This document shows positions 1 to 6,631 of a DNA stretch of 13,677 bases, piece after piece. The notes beneath the pieces were generated by a model, which worked only from the letters and a program-made list of their open reading frames with translations, was not told the DNA's origin and ran no database searches. The stretch comes from JADHLJ01 sp038118725. GTDB lineage: Bacteria; Pseudomonadota; Alphaproteobacteria; Thalassobaculales; Thalassobaculaceae. The position numbers and the translations under genes are program-made. Each line of letters starts with the position of its first letter. Position 1 is the stretch's first letter. The DNA is taken from contig JAYOIK010000101.1 of assembly GCA_038118725.1 (NCBI GenBank), positions 1 to 13,677 of the forward strand, given 5' to 3'.

Positions 1-277
1 TTGCGGTAATTTTTTTAGCCGTTGGATTTCTAGGGCGTGGTGGTTGGGGTGCGCGGGTTTAGCGACCATCGATAGTGGGACTACTCTAAGAAATCATTCA
101 TGACGCCTGCTGATCCGTCTTCTGGGGACGTTGATTTAACTTGTTTGATCCCGCGCTAGGGTGGCGTGGAAATTCTCGCTGGGAATCGCTGTGCAAAAAA
201 TTGCATGAAAAAATGGCTTTGCTATTGCGGAAATTGAAAAAAAACTGGTATTTTGGATTTGCTGCACAGTTTTTCGC
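1..277. other. AT-rich intergenic region at the left edge
   Basis: No convincing gene is seen here. The stretch has runs of A and T, including a perfect inverted repeat TGCAA-AAAA-TTGCA at 192-205. A weak sigma70-like candidate for the gene at 278 is TTGCGG (225-230) with TATTTT (249-254) and an 18-nt spacer. It matches the consensus only partly, so it is a guess. A short minus-strand frame (98-373) crosses the region but resembles no known family and has no clear ribosome binding site. Confidence 0.4.
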
Positions 278-1072
278 ATGGAACGCGCCGTGACAGGTGG
301 GTATGCGCCAAAAATTATGACAATGTTGGAGTGGGGTGGGTTTCGCTGTCATCGATTTGTGACGGATGGCCATATATCGCGACCGGATTTGGCCCGAAAG
401 GCAGGGTTGGCAAACGGAACGTTGAAAGGGATAGAGACTCCCGGTTTTTCCCCGTCTGTGAAAACGCTCCGCGCACTCGAGATGGTTATACCTTGGGAAT
501 ATCAGCCCGATTCGATTGTTCGAGATGGCGGTATGATTGACCTTTCACACTATGTCGAGGGGCATCGACTAGCGCGTTCTGAGAAAATCGAGTCAGAGAA
601 GTTCTATTTGGACCGTGATGCCGTGGACCGAATCGATAACGGTCAGATAGCCAAGATTCGGAAGGCCGCTGAGCAGCTCTCTGGGCGCGACGGTACTATT
701 CCCGAAAGTCAGTTTGATCGGGTGGCTTTCAAATCCTTGGCGCCGCAAGCCGCCGTGCACGTAATCGATGTTACGAACCCTATGCCTGAAGATTTTGTCT
801 ACGAGGTCTGGGATTCGACAACAGGATGGCGAGACAGCCAAGATTTGACAGGTTTCCGGGTGTCGGAAGCCTCGTATTCAGTTTTGATGGATTGTACTTT
901 CGAAGATTTTAAAGCATGTCGAGATCTCCGATGGCCGAATTTAGCCGCTATATCGAGAAAATTTTCACACGGTGATAACCGGCAGTTCCTGCGGTATTTG
1001 CACCCTATCTCTGGTAACGACGGCAGCCTTAAGGTCTTGTGTATTTGCCGACCTAAGGAGTTTCACGCGTGA
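278..1072 (+). CDS. putative HTH + PAS-like regulatory protein
   Basis: A 264-residue protein of unknown specific function, probably a cytoplasmic regulator. Residues about 31-65 (GHISRPDLARKAGLANGTLK followed by SPSVKTLRALE) resemble the lambda/XRE type of helix-turn-helix: a short helix, 'LARKAGL' as positioning helix, 'GTLKGIE' as recognition region and 'TLRALE' as closing helix. Residues about 145-260 (VYEVWDSTTGWRDSQDLTGFRVSE through RQFLRYLHPISGNDGSLKVLCICRP) look like a diverged PAS-type sensor fold of the sort common in Rhodospirillales, with the closing strand pattern 'RYLHPIS-DG--KVLCI'. The start is uncertain: neither ATG 278 nor the in-frame ATGs at 317 and 323 has a clear Shine-Dalgarno, and the HTH similarity would allow any of them. 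Its 3' end overlaps the convergent gene ending at 965 by 108 nt. Composition is more AT-rich than the genes to the right, suggesting acquired DNA. The HTH and PAS assignments are by eye only. Confidence 0.6.
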   Translation: MERAVTGGYAPKIMTMLEWGGFRCHRFVTDGHISRPDLARKAGLANGTLKGIETPGFSPSVKTLRALEMVIPWEYQPDSIVRDGGMIDLSHYVEGHRLARSEKIESEKFYLDRDAVDRIDNGQIAKIRKAAEQLSGRDGTIPESQFDRVAFKSLAPQAAVHVIDVTNPMPEDFVYEVWDSTTGWRDSQDLTGFRVSEASYSVLMDCTFEDFKACRDLRWPNLAAISRKFSHGDNRQFLRYLHPISGNDGSLKVLCICRPKEFHA

Positions 1073-1711
1073 CTTTATCTCTTCTAGCGCCTCGTCCTTG
1101 GACGACCAGAACAATGTTAGCTCATGTGTCTCATCGACATGTGGAAAGTAATGTCTCGGTAGTGTGGTCCGGTGTCTATAGCCATAACGTCGGATCGGAA
1201 TGTTTGCCCGCGCAATGTCGGAAAAAGCGGTCGTCACAGTGTAGTTAACATCTTCCATTGTAGCGAAAACCCAATGCAAACTTCCCAGATACCAACTGAA
1301 CGCTTTGCCAGGAATGAAACTTTCCATTGCGCCACCGATGCTAATCCATCCCGAATTTTGTCGAACGGAACGCGAGTCGAGACGGCTATCGATTCTGGAA
1401 AAGCCGTAAGATGTTGGATTATCCATCCAGATTGCGCCGCTTTCGACCGCTCGTACAAAATTGTCAGTTTCGATTGTCCTCCAGGCTCGGGTAGCGACGA
1501 CATTGTCGTCTCGATCCAAAATCGAAACGAAGCGGCTTTGGGATTGATCGCAAAATCGCGGATTGAAAGGGCTAGGGATCCTCGCTCCTTTCGATATCCT
1601 CATCTCACGCCATCGCTGCATATCGTTGCCAACAATATAGGAGAAGCCATTCTCAAGTAATTTTTGAGCAACTAGGTCTTGTAGTACTTTGGCAGAGTAT
1701 TTTTCGCGCAT
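965..1711 (-). CDS. hypothetical protein, possibly GNAT-like
   Basis: A 248-residue soluble protein with no signal peptide or membrane segment. I do not recognise it with certainty. The order of elements recalls a diverged GNAT acyltransferase: a strand pair SRFVSILDRDDNVVATRAWR (about 60-80), a GWISIGGAMESFIPGKAFSW segment where the acetyl-CoA loop would fall, then VTTAFSDIARANIPIRRYGYRH near 165-186, like the C-terminal 'A...YGF' strand. The canonical Q/RxxGxG/A loop is not seen, so this is tentative. The start is set at 1711 because GGGAG (minus strand, 1718-1722) lies 6 nt upstream of that ATG; the ATG at 1717 would be only 1 nt from it. The last 36 codons overlap the convergent gene 278-1072, and the charged tail after 'KSRVKLLRSA' may be a read-through extension. 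It is divergent from the RHH pair at 1851. Confidence 0.6.
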   Translation of the reverse strand: MREKYSAKVLQDLVAQKLLENGFSYIVGNDMQRWREMRISKGARIPSPFNPRFCDQSQSRFVSILDRDDNVVATRAWRTIETDNFVRAVESGAIWMDNPTSYGFSRIDSRLDSRSVRQNSGWISIGGAMESFIPGKAFSWYLGSLHWVFATMEDVNYTVTTAFSDIARANIPIRRYGYRHRTTLPRHYFPHVDETHELTLFWSSKDEALEEIKSRVKLLRSANTQDLKAAVVTRDRVQIPQELPVITV

Positions 1712-1754
1712 GTGCATCTCCCGGGTTGAAAACGCGGAAGTATTCTACGCGAGT

Positions 1755-1767
1755 GCTGAGACTCAGC
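1755..1767. promoter_or_regulatory. perfect palindrome in divergent gap, operator candidate
   Basis: GCTGAG-A-CTCAGC is a perfect 6+1+6 inverted repeat in the 139-bp gap between the gene starting at 1711 (-) and the RHH gene at 1851 (+). RHH proteins commonly bind short inverted or direct repeats in their own promoters, so this is a plausible operator for the neighbouring RHH pair. That binding is inference; the symmetry is seen directly. Confidence 0.4.
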
Positions 1768-1850
1768 CTTTGTGCTGCAGTGCGAACTGTCTCCAGTAAA
1801 GTTAAGAAGTGCTCGAAAGCGTTATCTTTTAACTCAAGCAATGGTGAACA

Positions 1851-2096
1851 ATGAACCGCTCCGTTCGAAACATCGAGATCGCCGGGCGCCGCACGAGCTT
1901 CCGACTGGAAGACACGTTTTGGGAGGGCATGCGTCGTTGCGCGCGCGATAAGCAGATCTCCGTTGACGAGGTGATCAACCAGGCCGTCATGCTTCACCGC
2001 CGGGGTGGCGCGTCCATGACATCGGCCGTTAGGGTTTTTTTAATTACCTATTTTCAACAGCTTGCGGATGAAAAAGCCCTGTCAGGGAATCGCTAG
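1851..2096 (+). CDS. ribbon-helix-helix (RHH_4) DNA-binding protein, copy 1
   Basis: An 81-residue protein of the RHH_4 (PF13467-like) family, small dimeric DNA-binding proteins common in alphaproteobacteria. The ribbon strand is NIEIAGRRTSFRLED (about 7-21), where the 'I-G-RTSF-LE' pattern is the family hallmark. It is followed by helix 1 (FWEGMRRCARDKQ), the turn 'ISVDE' and helix 2 (VINQAVML), then a third helix, SAVRVFLITYFQQL, near the C-terminus. The ATG is preceded only by a weak GGTGA 4 nt upstream; the earlier ATG at 1841 is out of frame. The stop TAG (2094-2096) directly abuts the ATG of the second RHH gene, so the two are almost certainly co-transcribed. Autoregulation through the palindrome at 1755-1767 is possible. 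Confidence 0.85.
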   Translation: MNRSVRNIEIAGRRTSFRLEDTFWEGMRRCARDKQISVDEVINQAVMLHRRGGASMTSAVRVFLITYFQQLADEKALSGNR

Positions 2097-2339
2097 ATGA
2101 TTGATCGAAATCCGACGACGCCGGTCCGGCTCAATATCGAAATCAGAGGGCGACGCACCTCCTTTTCCCTGGAGGCGGCAGTCTGGGATGCCCTCACGCA
2201 GATGTGCCGGGACCGCGAGAAAAGCGTGGATGCACTGGTCGAGGAGATCGTGGCGAACGCCGAGCCGGGGAGCAGTATGTCATCGTCGATCCGCAGCGCC
2301 GTTCTGCGGCATTTCATGGACAGTGTCGAGGCCGCGTAG
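2097..2339 (+). CDS. ribbon-helix-helix (RHH_4) DNA-binding protein, copy 2
   Basis: An 80-residue RHH_4 protein, a diverged tandem paralogue of the preceding gene. Both share NIEI-GRRTSF-LE in the DNA-contacting strand, a Trp in helix 1 (VWDAL here, FWEGM there), 'S-VDALV/S-VDEVI' at the turn and a C-terminal 'S-I/VR' helix (SSSIRSAVLRHFMDSV). The start ATG follows the upstream stop with no gap, and GTCAGGG about 10 nt before it may act as ribosome binding site. The strand residues that contact bases are nearly the same in the two copies, so they may bind related sites or form a heterodimer. Base composition is closer to the GC-rich chromosome than that of copy 1. Confidence 0.83.
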   Translation: MIDRNPTTPVRLNIEIRGRRTSFSLEAAVWDALTQMCRDREKSVDALVEEIVANAEPGSSMSSSIRSAVLRHFMDSVEAA

Positions 2340-2636
2340 CCGCGAATCGGAGCGAATCGGGTGGTGGTGACACGCTGGAAGCCATTGATTTATGGCGATT
2401 TTTTCGCATGCGTGATGATGATTGTAATGGCCGATAAAATTTGATTGGAAGTTACTGGAAAATCCCGTGGAATTCCGACGTATGTTTTGAGAACCACCTG
2501 TTAGTCACATTCTCTAATGAAAAATAAAGTCGAACCATTACATGATTTACGGCGCGCGATGGGGAAACATGCCCCGTGCGGCCAATCGGGCCCGAAAGCT
2601 GGTGACCACGGGCGCGTGGGGTGGTAGCTCCGGGAT
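2340..2636. other. gene-free stretch between RHH pair and DUF1971 gene
   Basis: No supported gene. It starts with a short direct repeat GCGAATCGG (2342-2350, 2352-2360), then a low-GC core (about 2385-2550), and returns to GC-rich sequence from about 2550. No hairpin with a T-tract is seen after the RHH pair, so where that transcript ends is unclear. The composition change near 2550 may mark the right border of the AT-rich accessory block. Confidence 0.4.
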
Positions 2637-2909
2637 ATGAAAACGCTTCCTCCAACCGTTGCCCCCTACCAGCGGACCAAAACCTTCACGCGCGAGACCG
2701 TGCCCAAGGGGCTCTTGGCTGATCACGACACAAAGGCCGGTGTCTGGGGGGTGATAACCGTCGTTGAGGGGCGGTTGGAATACGTGATTCCGTCCGCCGG
2801 CGAGACGCTGATCCTTGATCCCGAAACACCCGGCATCGTTGAACCCGAGGTGCCGCATCATGTTCGCCTGCTCGGACCGGTAGCGTTCTTCGTCGAATTC
2901 CACCGCTAG
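2637..2909 (+). CDS. DUF1971 (TehB N-terminal-like) cupin-fold protein
   Basis: A 90-residue protein matching the DUF1971 family (also found fused to some TehB tellurite-resistance methyltransferases), a small cupin-like beta barrel of unknown biochemical role. Characteristic segments in order are LPPTVAPYQRTKTFTRETVPKG (4-25), LLADHDTKAGVWGVITVVEGRLEYVI (26-51, with the H30/TKAGVWG signature), and GIVEPEVPHHVRLLGPVAFFVEFHR (66-90, with conserved H74-H75 and the closing F-V-F strand). Length is normal for a stand-alone member. The gene is alone on this strand, with only a weak purine stretch (CGGGAT) before the ATG. A role in tellurite resistance is not implied for stand-alone copies. Confidence 0.8.
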   Translation: MKTLPPTVAPYQRTKTFTRETVPKGLLADHDTKAGVWGVITVVEGRLEYVIPSAGETLILDPETPGIVEPEVPHHVRLLGPVAFFVEFHR

Positions 2910-2966
2910 GCCGCCGTTGAGGCGCGGGCCGCGCGACGGCACCCGTGACGGAACGGTCACGAGCCC

Positions 2967-2993
2967 GAGGCCCTGCCGTTCGCCAGGGCGACG
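2967..2993 (+). repeat. REP-like element, copy 1
   Basis: A 27-nt GC-rich imperfect palindrome with core GCCCTGCCGTTCGCCAGGGC flanked by GAGG and GACG. The GCCCTG...CAGGGC arms pair with one internal mismatch. This copy sits 57 bp after the DUF1971 stop and is in the same orientation as copy 3, from which it differs at one position. Confidence 0.7.
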
Positions 2994-3038
2994 TTGAGAT
3001 TGGGGGGTGTTCGCCAACCATCCGATGACGTGCTCCTC

Positions 3039-3065
3039 CGTTGTCCTGGCGTAAGGCGGGGCCTC
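3039..3065 (-). repeat. REP-like element, copy 2 (inverted)
   Basis: Same 27-nt element in opposite orientation to copy 1. It is the most diverged copy: TTGTCCTGGCG replaces TCGCCCTGGCG, and GTAAGGCGGGGCC replaces the GAACGGCAGGGCC expected from copy 1. Confidence 0.65.
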
Positions 3066-3114
3066 GCGATGGTTGCCGCCGGCGATTGGTCTTCAGTTTT
3101 GTGGTCGATGCCGA

Positions 3115-3141
3115 GAGGCCCTGCCGTTCGCCCGGGCGACG
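3115..3141 (+). repeat. REP-like element, copy 3
   Basis: Identical to copy 1 except for one base (CCCGGGC instead of CCAGGGC), over 27 nt. It pairs head-to-head with copy 4, separated by 27 bp. Confidence 0.7.
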
Positions 3142-3168
3142 ATGGAATGAGTTTGCGCGGTTCATCTT

Positions 3169-3195
3169 CGTCGCCCTGGCGCAAGGCAGGGCCCC
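3169..3195 (-). repeat. REP-like element, copy 4 (inverted)
   Basis: Inverted copy with CGTCGCCCTGGCG and GGCAGGGCC arms, differing from the reverse complement of copy 1 at only three or so positions. A small hairpin CCCCT-CGA-AGGGG (3192-3204) follows immediately. Confidence 0.7.
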
Positions 3196-3208
3196 TCGAA
3201 GGGGCTTG

Positions 3209-3241
3209 GCGAGCGCTTCGACGACCCGCTCGCGCTCTTTT
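3209..3241 (+). terminator. hairpin with T-rich tail
   Basis: GCGAGCG (3209-3215) and CGCTCGC (3227-3233) form a perfect 7-bp stem with an 11-nt loop, followed by GCTCTTTT. It would end plus-strand transcription just before the 3' end of the convergent amidohydrolase gene. No matching T-tract is seen for the minus strand; the REP-like hairpins beyond may serve there. Confidence 0.5.
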
Positions 3242-3244
3242 CCC

Positions 3245-4222
3245 CTAAACCCCGAACAGGCGCCTCGCGTTGCCGGTGAGCATGGCCTCGACCTCGGCGT
3301 CGGAATAGCCGGCGGTCTCGATGACCTTGCGCGGTTCCTGGTCGCCGATCGGGAAGGGGTAGTCGGAGCCGAGCATCACCCTGTCGACGCCGACCTTGCC
3401 GGTGAGGAAGCGAAGCACGTCCGGCTGAAAGACGATGCTGTCGAAATAGAGCTTGTGGAACTGCTCCACCGGATCGACCACCTGCTCGGGGAAGGCCTTG
3501 TGGTTGCGCTCCAGCCGACCGAGCATATAGGGCAGGGCGCCGCCGCCGGTGCTCGCCACCACGACCAGCCCCTCGAAGCGGGTCAGGTGCCCGGTGAACA
3601 GCATCCGGCTGATCGATACCGATACGTCACAGACCCGGCCGACGGCGTTCATCATCTGCATGTCATGCAGCCGCGCGTCGTCGGAGCCGAACATCGGGTG
3701 GATCACGATGGGCGTCTTGAGCTCCGCCGCCGCTTCCCAGAACGGATCCAGGTCCGGGTCGTCCAGATTGCCGTGTGTGCCCTTGTTCTGGGTGCCGATC
3801 ATCGCGCCGGGCATGCCGGCCTTGACCGCCTCGCGCAGCACCTGGGCCGCCAGCTTGCCGTCCTGAAGCGGGACCGTGGCGAGCGGGATCACCCCATCCC
3901 GGTCGCGGCAGTCGGCCAGCATCCCCTCGTTCAGGAAACGGCTCCAGTCGGCGCCTTCCTCGGCGGGGATCTCATAGCCGAAACTGTCCAGCCAGCCGCC
4001 CGGCAATTGCAGATCGACACCGGTATCGGCCATGAACTTTTGTCGCGGCTCGAACAGGCGCAACTTCGGCATGATCGGGCGAGTTGGCTTGCCGCCATTG
4101 AACGCGAGTTGAAACTTGTCGTCGTCGCTGATCAGTTTGACGGACGGGAATTCCGACGCCTTGGCGCTCATCGCCTCAAGGGTCGCCTGGGGCAGGATAT
4201 GGGCGTGCGTGTCGATGATCAT
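3245..4222 (-). CDS. amidohydrolase, ACMSD/Amidohydro_2 type
   Basis: A 325-residue TIM-barrel metalloenzyme of the Amidohydro_2 family, which includes 2-amino-3-carboxymuconate-6-semialdehyde decarboxylase (ACMSD) and related aromatic decarboxylases. Metal ligands expected from ACMSD are visible: H6 and H8 in MIIDTHAH, H175 in PIVIHPMFG and D287 in VMLGSDYPF. The position corresponding to catalytic ACMSD His228 is Thr225 (VVASTGGGALPYMLGR), which is unusual and may mean a different reaction or reduced activity. Length fits the family. The start ATG is 3 nt beyond the stop of the Mo-subunit gene, with CTCTCC (GGAGAG on the minus strand, 4230-4235) 7 nt upstream, so it is the last gene of that operon. 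It could decarboxylate or hydrolyse a product of the hydroxylase; the substrate is unknown. Confidence 0.88.
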   Translation of the reverse strand: MIIDTHAHILPQATLEAMSAKASEFPSVKLISDDDKFQLAFNGGKPTRPIMPKLRLFEPRQKFMADTGVDLQLPGGWLDSFGYEIPAEEGADWSRFLNEGMLADCRDRDGVIPLATVPLQDGKLAAQVLREAVKAGMPGAMIGTQNKGTHGNLDDPDLDPFWEAAAELKTPIVIHPMFGSDDARLHDMQMMNAVGRVCDVSVSISRMLFTGHLTRFEGLVVVASTGGGALPYMLGRLERNHKAFPEQVVDPVEQFHKLYFDSIVFQPDVLRFLTGKVGVDRVMLGSDYPFPIGDQEPRKVIETAGYSDAEVEAMLTGNARRLFGV

Positions 4223-4225
4223 TTT

Positions 4226-6631
4226 CTAACTCTCCGTTTCCGCCGGCTGGTCCGCCAGAAGGTCGGAGAGCAGGCTCGCCCGCATCGGCAGGGTCAGGCA
4301 TTCAATGTTGAAGGGCGAGAGCGCGTCGTTGATGGCGCTCGCCACCGCCGCCGGGGCGCCGAGATAGCCGCCTTCGCCAACACCCTTCTGGCCATGGCTG
4401 GTAAGCGGCGAGGGCGTGCAATGTTCCGCCAGCTTGATATCCGGAACTTCGTGCGACGAGGGCATGACATAATCGACGAAGGTGCCGGACAATAGCTGGC
4501 CGCCCGGCTCGTACGAAAACTCCTCGTACAGCGCCGCGCCGATGCCGTGCGCCGCGCCGCCGATCACCATGCCGCGCACGATGTCCGGATTGATCACCGT
4601 GCCGCAATCATGGGCGATGCAATACTCCGGCAGCGAGACCTTACCGGTCAGCCGGTCGATCTCGGCGTAGACGATATGGGCGGCGAAGGAATAGCAGGGA
4701 TACATCTGCACCCGCCCGTCCGCTGTCGGCAGGGTGCCACCCTTGGGTACCTGGAGCACATGAACCGCCTGCATGCCCGGTTCCGTCAGTTCCGGCGGCA
4801 TGTTGTGAAACTCGCGATGCGAGATCAGCGCGATCCTGGAAAGCGAGAGGGATAGGCTCGGATCATCCAACGCGGTGACCGCGCCGTTCTCGTAGCGGAC
4901 CTGGTCGGTCGTCCGCCCGAGATTGTGAGCCCCAATGAGGATCGCTTGGTCGCGGATCTTTCGCGCCGCGCCCGCCGCCGCGCCGCCGAGCATGATCGCC
5001 ATGCGGCTGGCGACCGGGGTGTTGCCGGGCAGACCGGACAGGGTATCGGAGTGAACCACACGGATGTCGTTCGGATCGATGCCCAGCTCCTCGCCGATGA
5101 TGGTCGCCGCCAGGGTCTCGTGCCCCTGGCCCGAGGTCGAGGTCGCGATGGTCGCGGTGATGCCGCCGGTTCGGTCGACCTTGACCACGCAGGATTCCGG
5201 CCAGGTCGTGGTCTCGTTCTTCGGATTCAGCAGTGGCTCGAACGCGGAATTGCCGCCGCCGGGCTCAAGGCATGTGGCGATGCCGATCCCGGCGATCTTG
5301 CCGTCGCGCCGCGCCGCGTCTCGCCGGGCCAGCAGCGCCTCCACGTCGGCGAGGTCGAGAGCTTTCTTGAACACGGTGTGGTAGTCGCCGCTATCGTATT
5401 CCGAGCCGCTGGGGATCAGGTAAGGGAACTGATCGGCGCGGATGAAGTTGCGGCGGCGAACCTCGAGCCGAGATAGCCCAAGATGACGGGCGACCTTGTC
5501 GACCGCCGACTCAATCGCGACATTGGTCGGCGACATGCCGAAGCCGCGCACGGCGGCCTGTCCGGTCTTATTTGTCGAGACCGCGATCGCCTCGTATTCC
5601 ACGCTGTTGATCTGGTAGGCGCCGACGATAGCGCTGACGGGCTTGCCGAGTTGAAAAGGCGCCCGCCCAGTCTGGCCGCCGACATCCTCGATCACCCTAA
5701 GCTTCATCGACTTGATCAGGCCGTCATCGTCGAAGGCGACGGCGACGTCGAAATGCCGATCCGGGCCGTGCATGTCTCCGCCGATCATGTTCTCCAGCCG
5801 GTCCTCGATCAGCCGGATCGGACGCCCCAACCGGCGCGCCAGGAAACCCGTGAGCACCGTGTGCTTGATCCCGCGCTTAACCCCGTAGGAGCCGCCGACA
5901 TCGACATCGTAATGGGCGCGGACCTGATTGACCGGGATACGTAGCGCCGTCGCGATCTGTTCGGCGTAGGAAGGCATCTGGATCGAAGCCCAAACATCGA
6001 GGATCTCCGTGCCCATGTCCCACTCCGCCACCACCCCGAAGGTTTCCACCGGTACCGGCGCGCTTCGGCCCCAGCGCAGTTTGAAGGGCAATTCGTGGGG
6101 TTGGCCGGCAAAGTCCTCGGCGACCGGCCCCCAGGTGAAGGTGCGACGATAGAGAATGTTGGATCCGTGATCCTCGTGAACCGGAGGAGAGGTCGGCTCC
6201 AGCGCCTCCTCGGCGTCGATCACGTGATCCAGGGACTTGTACTCGACGTCCACCAGTTCGGCGGCGTCTTCCGCCAGGGCCCTGGATTCGGCGACCACGG
6301 CGGCGATCCATTCGCCCGCGTAGCGAGCGACGCCGTTGGCCAGCGGATAGCATTTGACGCCGGGCGTATCGACGGCGTTGGCCAGGGGGTTCGTGGCGGC
6401 GGCGAGAACATCACCGGTCAGGACATCCACCACGCCCGGCATGGCCAGGGCCTCTGATGTGTTGACCGAGGCGATGCGCGCGGCGGGATGGGGGCTGGTG
6501 ACCAGAGCTACGTGGAGCATGCCGGGCCGACCGATATCGGCGACGAAGTGACCGGCGCCGGTGATGAAGCGTCCGTCTTCCTTGGGGCGGCGCTTGGCCG
6601 AGACAAAGCGGCGGGGGGGCGTCTCAGACAT
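4226..6631 (-). CDS. xanthine dehydrogenase-family molybdopterin-binding large subunit
   Basis: An 801-residue Mo-cofactor subunit of a three-part molybdenum hydroxylase (CoxL-like). It carries the N-terminal 'a/b hammerhead' domain (about 17-130, GRFITGAGHFVADI) and the long Mo-binding domain. Visible motifs are DVGGSYGVKRG (244-254, the GGxxGxK region), AAVRGFGMSP (359-368), TSGQGHET (499-506), CIAHDCGTVINP (671-682) and KGVGEGGYLGAP (749-760), with Glu753 as the expected catalytic base. The active-site loop is neither AYXCSFR (form I CO dehydrogenase) nor AYRGAGR (form II), so the enzyme is not a CO dehydrogenase. Oxidation of an organic substrate such as a heteroaromatic or aldehyde is more likely. 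It overlaps the 2Fe-2S subunit gene by 8 nt (ATGTCTGA). There is no Tat signal; Mo hydroxylases of this type are usually cytoplasmic. Confidence 0.92.
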   Translation of the reverse strand: MSETPPRRFVSAKRRPKEDGRFITGAGHFVADIGRPGMLHVALVTSPHPAARIASVNTSEALAMPGVVDVLTGDVLAAATNPLANAVDTPGVKCYPLANGVARYAGEWIAAVVAESRALAEDAAELVDVEYKSLDHVIDAEEALEPTSPPVHEDHGSNILYRRTFTWGPVAEDFAGQPHELPFKLRWGRSAPVPVETFGVVAEWDMGTEILDVWASIQMPSYAEQIATALRIPVNQVRAHYDVDVGGSYGVKRGIKHTVLTGFLARRLGRPIRLIEDRLENMIGGDMHGPDRHFDVAVAFDDDGLIKSMKLRVIEDVGGQTGRAPFQLGKPVSAIVGAYQINSVEYEAIAVSTNKTGQAAVRGFGMSPTNVAIESAVDKVARHLGLSRLEVRRRNFIRADQFPYLIPSGSEYDSGDYHTVFKKALDLADVEALLARRDAARRDGKIAGIGIATCLEPGGGNSAFEPLLNPKNETTTWPESCVVKVDRTGGITATIATSTSGQGHETLAATIIGEELGIDPNDIRVVHSDTLSGLPGNTPVASRMAIMLGGAAAGAARKIRDQAILIGAHNLGRTTDQVRYENGAVTALDDPSLSLSLSRIALISHREFHNMPPELTEPGMQAVHVLQVPKGGTLPTADGRVQMYPCYSFAAHIVYAEIDRLTGKVSLPEYCIAHDCGTVINPDIVRGMVIGGAAHGIGAALYEEFSYEPGGQLLSGTFVDYVMPSSHEVPDIKLAEHCTPSPLTSHGQKGVGEGGYLGAPAAVASAINDALSPFNIECLTLPMRASLLSDLLADQPAETES

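Noticed and set aside
1172..1660. 162-codon plus-strand frame opposite the GNAT-like gene
   Set aside because: No family resemblance and no ribosome binding site; the minus-strand frame is longer and has one.
2547..3184. Overlapping minus-strand frames across the DUF1971 gene and repeats
   Set aside because: They translate the repeat units (recurring 'WRTAGP'/'PSRGP' peptides) and the antisense of DUF1971; no support as genes.
2967..3195. CRISPR array
   Set aside because: The repeats alternate in orientation and the spacing is uneven (about 45, 49 and 27 bp); CRISPR repeats are directly repeated with uniform spacers, and no cas genes are seen.
3041..4495. 484-codon plus-strand open frame opposite the amidohydrolase
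   Set aside because: It is antisense to a clear enzyme gene with intact motifs, begins inside the REP-like array and has an Arg/His/Val-rich composition typical of GC-rich shadow frames.
4226..6631. Aerobic CO dehydrogenase large subunit
   Set aside because: The family is right, but the form I AYXCSFR and form II AYRGAGR loops are both absent.
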